From assembly GCF_000262245.1 (NCBI RefSeq), contig NZ_AJSX01000041.1, positions 121,364 to 185,363 on the forward strand: a stretch of 64,000 bases of DNA. The letters run 5' to 3'. The position numbers and the translations under genes were made by a program. Of the stretch, positions 59,973-64,000 are shown piece by piece. The notes under the pieces are model-generated. The model had not been told where the DNA came from, did no database searches, and was given only the letters and a program-made list of their open reading frames with translations. The stretch is from Pasteurella bettyae CCUG 2042 (GTDB lineage: Bacteria; Pseudomonadota; Gammaproteobacteria; Enterobacterales; Pasteurellaceae). Position 1 is the stretch's first letter; every line of letters begins with the position of its first letter.

Positions 59973-60014
59973 ATTCCTTTCCTTTCAAATAATAAAATTA
60001 TGGTGAATGTTTAC

Positions 60015-60039
60015 ATAACCAACTAAATTAGTCAACTAT
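60015..60039 (-). promoter_or_regulatory. IscR type 1 binding site at the iscR promoter
   Basis: Twenty-five bases fit the type 1 consensus ATASYYGACTRWWW-YAGTCRRSTAT at 23 positions on the minus strand. The half-sites read ATAGTTGACT and AGTTGGTTAT. A -35 hexamer TTGACT (60035-60030) is inside it. The site overlaps the end of trmJ by a few bases, which places the isc promoter at the trmJ stop codon. Confidence 0.85.
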
Positions 60040-60779
60040 TTATCTTGATAACAATTAAGTTGTTTTTCTACCGCACTCAACATTCCACGTAAAATATTTA
60101 ATTCATTTCTCTCAATATCAACTCGATTATATAAATGACGTAACTTCTGCATTACGCCTTGATTCTGAATGAAGCCTAACGATTGATAAACTCGCTGAGT
60201 ATGCTCATAGAAATATTCTAATTCTTTTGCTGTGACTTTTTCACTAACTGTTTGATTGAGATTTTCTATTGTAGAAACAGGTAACTCTTGATGATTTAAA
60301 TATGCCATTCTTAATTCATAACTGACTAGCTGCACAGCCATAGCTAAATTAAGAGATGAATATTCGGGATTAGCAGGAATCGTTAAATGATAGCGGCATT
60401 TCAATAATTCATCATTGGTTAAACCAAATTTCTCACGTCCAAACACAATTGCTACTTGTCCAGAATGAGCCTCTTGCATAGCAATATCACCACATTGTCT
60501 TGGCTCAACTAAAGTATTTTGCAAATGTCGTAATCTTGCACTAGTACCAATAACTAAAGAACAATCGGCAATAGCCTCTTCAAAATTATTAACAACAACC
60601 GCATTTTGCACTACATCCTCTGCACCAGCAGATAAAGCTATCGCTTGTTCATCAATAGATTGCTTAGGTGAAACTAGATATAAGTGTTTTAACCCCATAG
60701 TTTTCATTGCTCGAGCAGCTGAACCAATATTTCCACTATGAGAAGTTTCAACTAAAACAATTCGAATATTATTTAACAT
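60036..60779 (-). CDS. trmJ: tRNA (Cm32/Um32) 2'-O-methyltransferase TrmJ
   Basis: 247 residues, SPOUT family. Motifs are [41 protein letters not shown] and [21 protein letters not shown]. It methylates position 32 of several tRNAs. It is upstream of iscR and divergent from suhB, the same order as in E. coli. Confidence 0.95.
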   Translation of the reverse strand: MLNNIRIVLVETSHSGNIGSAARAMKTMGLKHLYLVSPKQSIDEQAIALSAGAEDVVQNAVVVNNFEEAIADCSLVIGTSARLRHLQNTLVEPRQCGDIAMQEAHSGQVAIVFGREKFGLTNDELLKCRYHLTIPANPEYSSLNLAMAVQLVSYELRMAYLNHQELPVSTIENLNQTVSEKVTAKELEYFYEHTQRVYQSLGFIQNQGVMQKLRHLYNRVDIERNELNILRGMLSAVEKQLNCYQDK

Positions 60780-60806
60780 ATAATTTACATATAAACTAAA
60801 AATTGT

Positions 60807-60827
60807 GGTTATTATAACATAATAACC
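60807..60827. repeat. 21-base palindrome in the trmJ/suhB divergent region
   Basis: GGTTATTAT and ATAATAACC are 9-base arms around AAC. It lies 28 bases before trmJ and about 138 before suhB. It may be an operator for trmJ; no known regulator was matched. Confidence 0.45.
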
Positions 60828-60890
60828 AGGTTATTTAGTCGGACTATTTGTAAATATTTTTTATTACTAGCTAATTTCTGTAAATTACCC

Positions 60891-60896
60891 TATAAT
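60891..60896 (+). promoter_or_regulatory. suhB promoter -10 hexamer
   Basis: A perfect TATAAT, 69 bases before the suhB start codon. No good -35 was seen. A small hairpin (CTCATTACCTCAGTAAATGAG) lies in the leader near 60911-60931. Confidence 0.5.
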
Positions 60897-60964
60897 GCAC
60901 AGCGAAAAAGCTCATTACCTCAGTAAATGAGTATTCTGTTCTTTAAAATCTAGTGGAAATAATT

Positions 60965-61771
60965 ATGAATCCAATGTTAAATATTGCTATTCGTGCAGCA
61001 CGAAAAGCCGGCAATTTAATTGCTAAAAGTTACGAACGCCGTGATGATATTCAAGCATCATTAAAAAGTACGAATGATTATGTTACTAATATTGATAAAG
61101 CTTCTGAAGAAGCAATCATTGAGGTAATTAGAAACTCTTACCCAGACCACACCATTATCACAGAAGAAAGTGGTGCTTTAGAAGGTAAAAATACAGATGT
61201 ACAATGGATAATTGATCCACTAGATGGCACAACAAACTTTGTAAAAGGTTTTCCTCATTTTTCTGTTTCTATTGCTATTCGTGTTAAAGGTCGCACTGAA
61301 GTTGGTGTGGTTTATGATCCTATTCGTAATGAATTATTCACTGCGGTCCGTGGTGAAGGTGCGAAATTAAACGATATTCGCCTAAGAGTAGATGCAAAGC
61401 GTGAATTAAAAGGCGCTATATTAGCAACTGGTTTTCCATTTAAACAAGTTCGTCATATGCCAGTTCAGATGAATATTATGTCTGATTTAATTGAAACTTG
61501 TGCTGATTTCCGTCGTACAGGATCAGCTGCATTAGATTTATGCTATGTAGCATCTAGTCGTATTGATGGATTCTTTGAAATTGGTTTAAAACCTTGGGAT
61601 TGTGCAGCTGGCGATCTAGTTGTTCGAGAAGCTGGTGGTTTAATTAGTGATTTTACTGGTGGTCATAATTACTTGACTTCAGGTCACATTGTCGCTGCAC
61701 CGACCAGAGTATTAAAAGATATTCTTAATAAAATCCAACCGCACTTACCAAAAGAATTCCAAAACAACTAA
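60965..61771 (+). CDS. suhB: inositol-1-monophosphatase / antitermination factor SuhB
   Basis: 268 residues from the ATG at 60965; four codons upstream are in frame. The Mg2+ site is Glu67/68 (ITEESG) and Asp84-Asp87 (DPLDGTT), plus WDCAAGDLVVREAGG near the C-terminus. In E. coli the protein takes part in rRNA antitermination with Nus factors and is a phosphatase in vitro. It is monocistronic. An uptake signal lies at 61738-61746. Confidence 0.96.
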   Translation: MNPMLNIAIRAARKAGNLIAKSYERRDDIQASLKSTNDYVTNIDKASEEAIIEVIRNSYPDHTIITEESGALEGKNTDVQWIIDPLDGTTNFVKGFPHFSVSIAIRVKGRTEVGVVYDPIRNELFTAVRGEGAKLNDIRLRVDAKRELKGAILATGFPFKQVRHMPVQMNIMSDLIETCADFRRTGSAALDLCYVASSRIDGFFEIGLKPWDCAAGDLVVREAGGLISDFTGGHNYLTSGHIVAAPTRVLKDILNKIQPHLPKEFQNN

Positions 61772-61785
61772 AATTTTTTGAATAA

Positions 61786-61813
61786 ACAAGGATGCATTAT
61801 AGCATCCTTTTAT
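61786..61813. terminator. bidirectional terminator, suhB / arcB
   Basis: AAGGATGC (61788-61795) pairs with GCATCCTT (61802-61809) over a six-base loop, followed by T's. It separates convergent genes. Confidence 0.82.
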
Positions 61814-63661
61814 TTATTGATTAACTAACCATTTAGTTAATTTTTCAACATCAGATAACCAAGTTTCTTCTATTTCATTTATCCAAAATTTAATATTACT
61901 TTCCCATTCCGTATTATCATCATGTTGCCCTTTTTCAGCAACTTGTTGGATATGTTTTAAACCAATAGAAGATGCAGCCCCTTTAATTTTATGAGAATTA
62001 GAAGCAACCTCTTTCTTATATGCTGAATCTACTAAATATTTTTGATATGAATTATGTAACTCTACCATATACGAAGGCATGGTCTGCTTAAAGAGTTCAA
62101 GGTTTTTTTGCACGAATTCAACACCAAGCATATCGATCAGATCTTTTAGCATAACATAATCAAATTCTTCAATATCTAAAGATGATTCAATTTCAGCACT
62201 ATTGAGAGATTTCATTGGCACACCAATTTCATCCCCAAAATATTCAATTAAACATTTATTCAAAGATTCTATAGACAAAGGTTTACGTAATACATCATCC
62301 ATACCTTGTTTTTGATAATCTACTTTACTTTGCATAACATTCGCAGTTAAGGCGATCAATGGAGGAAGATAATCATAGACACCATCTTCATATTTATTTC
62401 TCAATACTTTCGCAATATCAAAACCAGTCATGTCAGGCAATTGAATATCCAAAAATACAAGATCATAATTTCCCTTTTCGAATTTCTCTAATGCTTCTTG
62501 CCCTGTCATCGCAATATCGACATAGTGACCTAATTTCTCTAATACAGATTTTGCAACAATAATATTTAATTCGATATCTTCAACTAACAAAATATGTAAA
62601 TTAAGACCAAGCTCTTCAACTTCATTATTAAGTGGCTGATTGACTTCATCAGCTTTAATAACAAGAGTAAAAGTTGAACCCTTACCTTCTTTACTTTCAA
62701 CAGTTAAATCTCCGTCCATCAACCTAGCAATATTTTTGGAAATAGCTAAGCCAATACCACTGCCTGCTGCCTTATGCTTATTAGTTTTACTTCCAACTTG
62801 ATAATACATTGCGAAAATTTTTGCTAATTCTGATTGGGGAATGCCTTGACCTGTATCTTTAACTGCAAAGGAATATTTATCATAAGAAAGTCGTTTTATT
62901 TGTAAACTAACAGCCCCTTTTTCTGTAAATTTTACTGCGTTGCTCATTAAATTCCATAAAACTTGGCTTAAACGAGTATAATCAAGCATAATCCAATGAG
63001 GCAAGTTTTCATCAACCTGAATGTCAAAACAAAGGTTCTTCTGCTCTGCCATTAGCTTACCTAAGTTATAAATATCTGTTATTAAAGCAGGAAAATCCGT
63101 TTCTCTTTTATATAATTCAATCTTACTTCCATCTATTTTTTGAAGATCGATAATATCATTAAAAATATGTCCTAAAGAAACCGCACTTATATTAATCGTC
63201 TTTAAATAATTACGTTGCTCATCATTAAGATGAGTATCTAAAAGAATTCGGCTTAGTCCAACAATACCATTCAAAGGCGTTCTTAATTCATGACTAATCG
63301 TTGCCATCAACGTTGTTTTATCCCGGCTAGCTTGTTCTAAGCGACGCTCAGCTCTAATTCGCACCTTGATTTCTTGCTGTAATTCAGCAACTAGATTAGT
63401 TAAATTTTGACGAGATAATTCTAAACGTTCAACTAATAATGCAAAGAAATAAATAACGAAAGGAGCTGAGATAACCCCAAATACTACAGAGTAAAGTAAA
63501 CTCTCCCAATGAATTTTCCCTGTAAAAATAAGACTGAGAAGAATATGTGTGCACAATGCAAGACTAGCGATCAGAATAAACCCAAGTAATGAAAACTTCA
63601 AACGACCTAATTTTATAACCCAATCCACATACTGCTGGGCAAAAAATTTCATATTTTTCAT
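61814..63661 (-). CDS. arcB: hybrid sensor kinase ArcB, short form without PAS domain
   Basis: 615 residues. Two membrane helices (about 24-46 and 55-77) are followed by a coiled linker (80-115), an H-box with His124 (ISHELRTPLNG), an ATPase domain (GQGIP, GSGIGLAIS), a receiver with Asp405 (VFLDIQLPD) and an Hpt domain with His557 (SHKIKGAASS). It is the redox sensor that phosphorylates ArcA. E. coli ArcB has 778 residues with a PAS domain and two redox cysteines between membrane and H-box; both are missing here, as in Haemophilus ArcB. An uptake signal lies at 63180-63188. Confidence 0.95.
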   Translation of the reverse strand: MKNMKFFAQQYVDWVIKLGRLKFSLLGFILIASLALCTHILLSLIFTGKIHWESLLYSVVFGVISAPFVIYFFALLVERLELSRQNLTNLVAELQQEIKVRIRAERRLEQASRDKTTLMATISHELRTPLNGIVGLSRILLDTHLNDEQRNYLKTINISAVSLGHIFNDIIDLQKIDGSKIELYKRETDFPALITDIYNLGKLMAEQKNLCFDIQVDENLPHWIMLDYTRLSQVLWNLMSNAVKFTEKGAVSLQIKRLSYDKYSFAVKDTGQGIPQSELAKIFAMYYQVGSKTNKHKAAGSGIGLAISKNIARLMDGDLTVESKEGKGSTFTLVIKADEVNQPLNNEVEELGLNLHILLVEDIELNIIVAKSVLEKLGHYVDIAMTGQEALEKFEKGNYDLVFLDIQLPDMTGFDIAKVLRNKYEDGVYDYLPPLIALTANVMQSKVDYQKQGMDDVLRKPLSIESLNKCLIEYFGDEIGVPMKSLNSAEIESSLDIEEFDYVMLKDLIDMLGVEFVQKNLELFKQTMPSYMVELHNSYQKYLVDSAYKKEVASNSHKIKGAASSIGLKHIQQVAEKGQHDDNTEWESNIKFWINEIEETWLSDVEKLTKWLVNQ

Positions 63662-64000
63662 AAATATATCTCCCTGAATTTTTACTTATTGTATCAGTAA
63701 ATTCTAGTGTTGTTTGCTTTACTAAATAAATTAATATAAAAATTCATAAAATATACCGCACTTTGCCTATTTTATAGGTCTATATCATTTTTCAACTTTG
63801 CTACGCTAGCTTGGCTCTCTTTTTATCTGTTTTTAATTTTTGGCGTTATGGTTCTTATTTTTGTTGTTATTTTATTTACTTAGTTTTATTACTTTACACT
63901 CTTAATTTTATTGTATTTTATTTCTTACTTTCTTATTTTTTCTTTTTTATTTGCTTTTCGCTTTCACTTCAGCCTTGATTTATGTTCATTTTCCCAAAAA
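63662..64000. other. T-rich stretch at the window end, no supported gene
   Basis: 339 bases. After the arcB promoter region and an uptake signal (63755-63763), the plus strand becomes strongly T-rich: in 63841-63960, 78 of 120 bases are T and 18 are A. One plus-strand frame is open from about 63776 to a TGA near 63977, with no ATG and a TTG at about 63812. Its translation is low-complexity Phe/Leu/Tyr and is most likely a by-product of composition. Confidence 0.55.

Noticed and set aside
60069..60076. TACCGCACTCAA in trmJ as an uptake signal
   Set aside because: The last base differs from the exact core, so it was not counted.
63812..63979. TTG-started hydrophobic small ORF in the T-rich tail
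   Set aside because: No ribosome binding site, low-complexity Phe/Leu/Tyr translation explained by base composition; kept only as an observation.

Overview
The window is ordinary chromosome of an AT-rich member of the Pasteurellaceae. At least 36 exact copies of the Haemophilus-type DNA uptake signal (AAGTGCGGT or its complement) are scattered through it. Gene neighbourhoods (infA next to lnt/corC, surA-rsmA-apaH, ppiB divergent from cysS, the thrABC operon, mla/lpt, xseA-roxA-rnfH-pth-ychF, isc) fit the Haemophilus/Aggregatibacter/Pasteurella group. The species cannot be fixed from the sequence alone. No tRNA, rRNA, insertion sequence, prophage or CRISPR array was seen.

Layout. 1-2510: a glycosyltransferase operon (GT2, GT4, DUF4422) on the minus strand, probably for surface polysaccharide or lipooligosaccharide, without uptake signals. 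2993-10972: infA, lnt, corC, an mglB pseudogene, fadL, ogt, mutH and ygdQ. 11242-13899: nrdD-nrdG, anaerobic deoxyribonucleotide synthesis, behind two NrdR boxes and a CRP/FNR-like site. 13959-21324, minus strand: apaH, rsmA, surA, pyrR, purN, purM, yjjV, ppiA, ppiB. 21477-23874: cysS and a YafJ-type amidotransferase. 23940-28847: thrCBA behind a thrL leader peptide and attenuator. 28972-30423: sodC and yggS.

30513-38797: an envelope block. The murA-ibaG-mlaBCDEF operon (phospholipid retrograde transport) and the lptCAB-ptsN-rapZ operon (LPS export, then regulators) diverge from one 230-base region. rpoN, hpf and npr, which sit with ptsN in enterobacteria, are missing, and PtsN has Arg at the phosphorylated-His position. 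38844-45695: xseA, roxA, rnfH, then a two-gene insertion (half-size EamA transporter and phosphoethanolamine transferase), then pth and ychF. 45807-49688: mmuM, an APC permease and an NCS2 purine permease. 49944-54340: manXYZ-yobD-manA for mannose-type sugar uptake and conversion of mannose-6-P. 54410-60779: the complete isc operon plus trmJ, with an IscR site. 60965-63661: suhB and arcB. The last 339 bases are a T-rich stretch without a supported gene.

Regulation is readable at several points. There are PurR operators at purM and the purine permease, a FadR operator at fadL, CRP sites at mglB, nrdD and manX, an IscR site at iscR, and a LacI-family-like palindrome inside the manX promoter. 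Intrinsic-terminator hairpins sit inside apparent operons (purM/purN, manZ/yobD, just ahead of the APC permease), with too little room downstream for a separate promoter. I did not find a convincing new multi-gene system. The best leads are the PtsN active-site substitution, the methionine-rich thr leader, the internal terminators, the G12 tract upstream of the permease and the manX operator.
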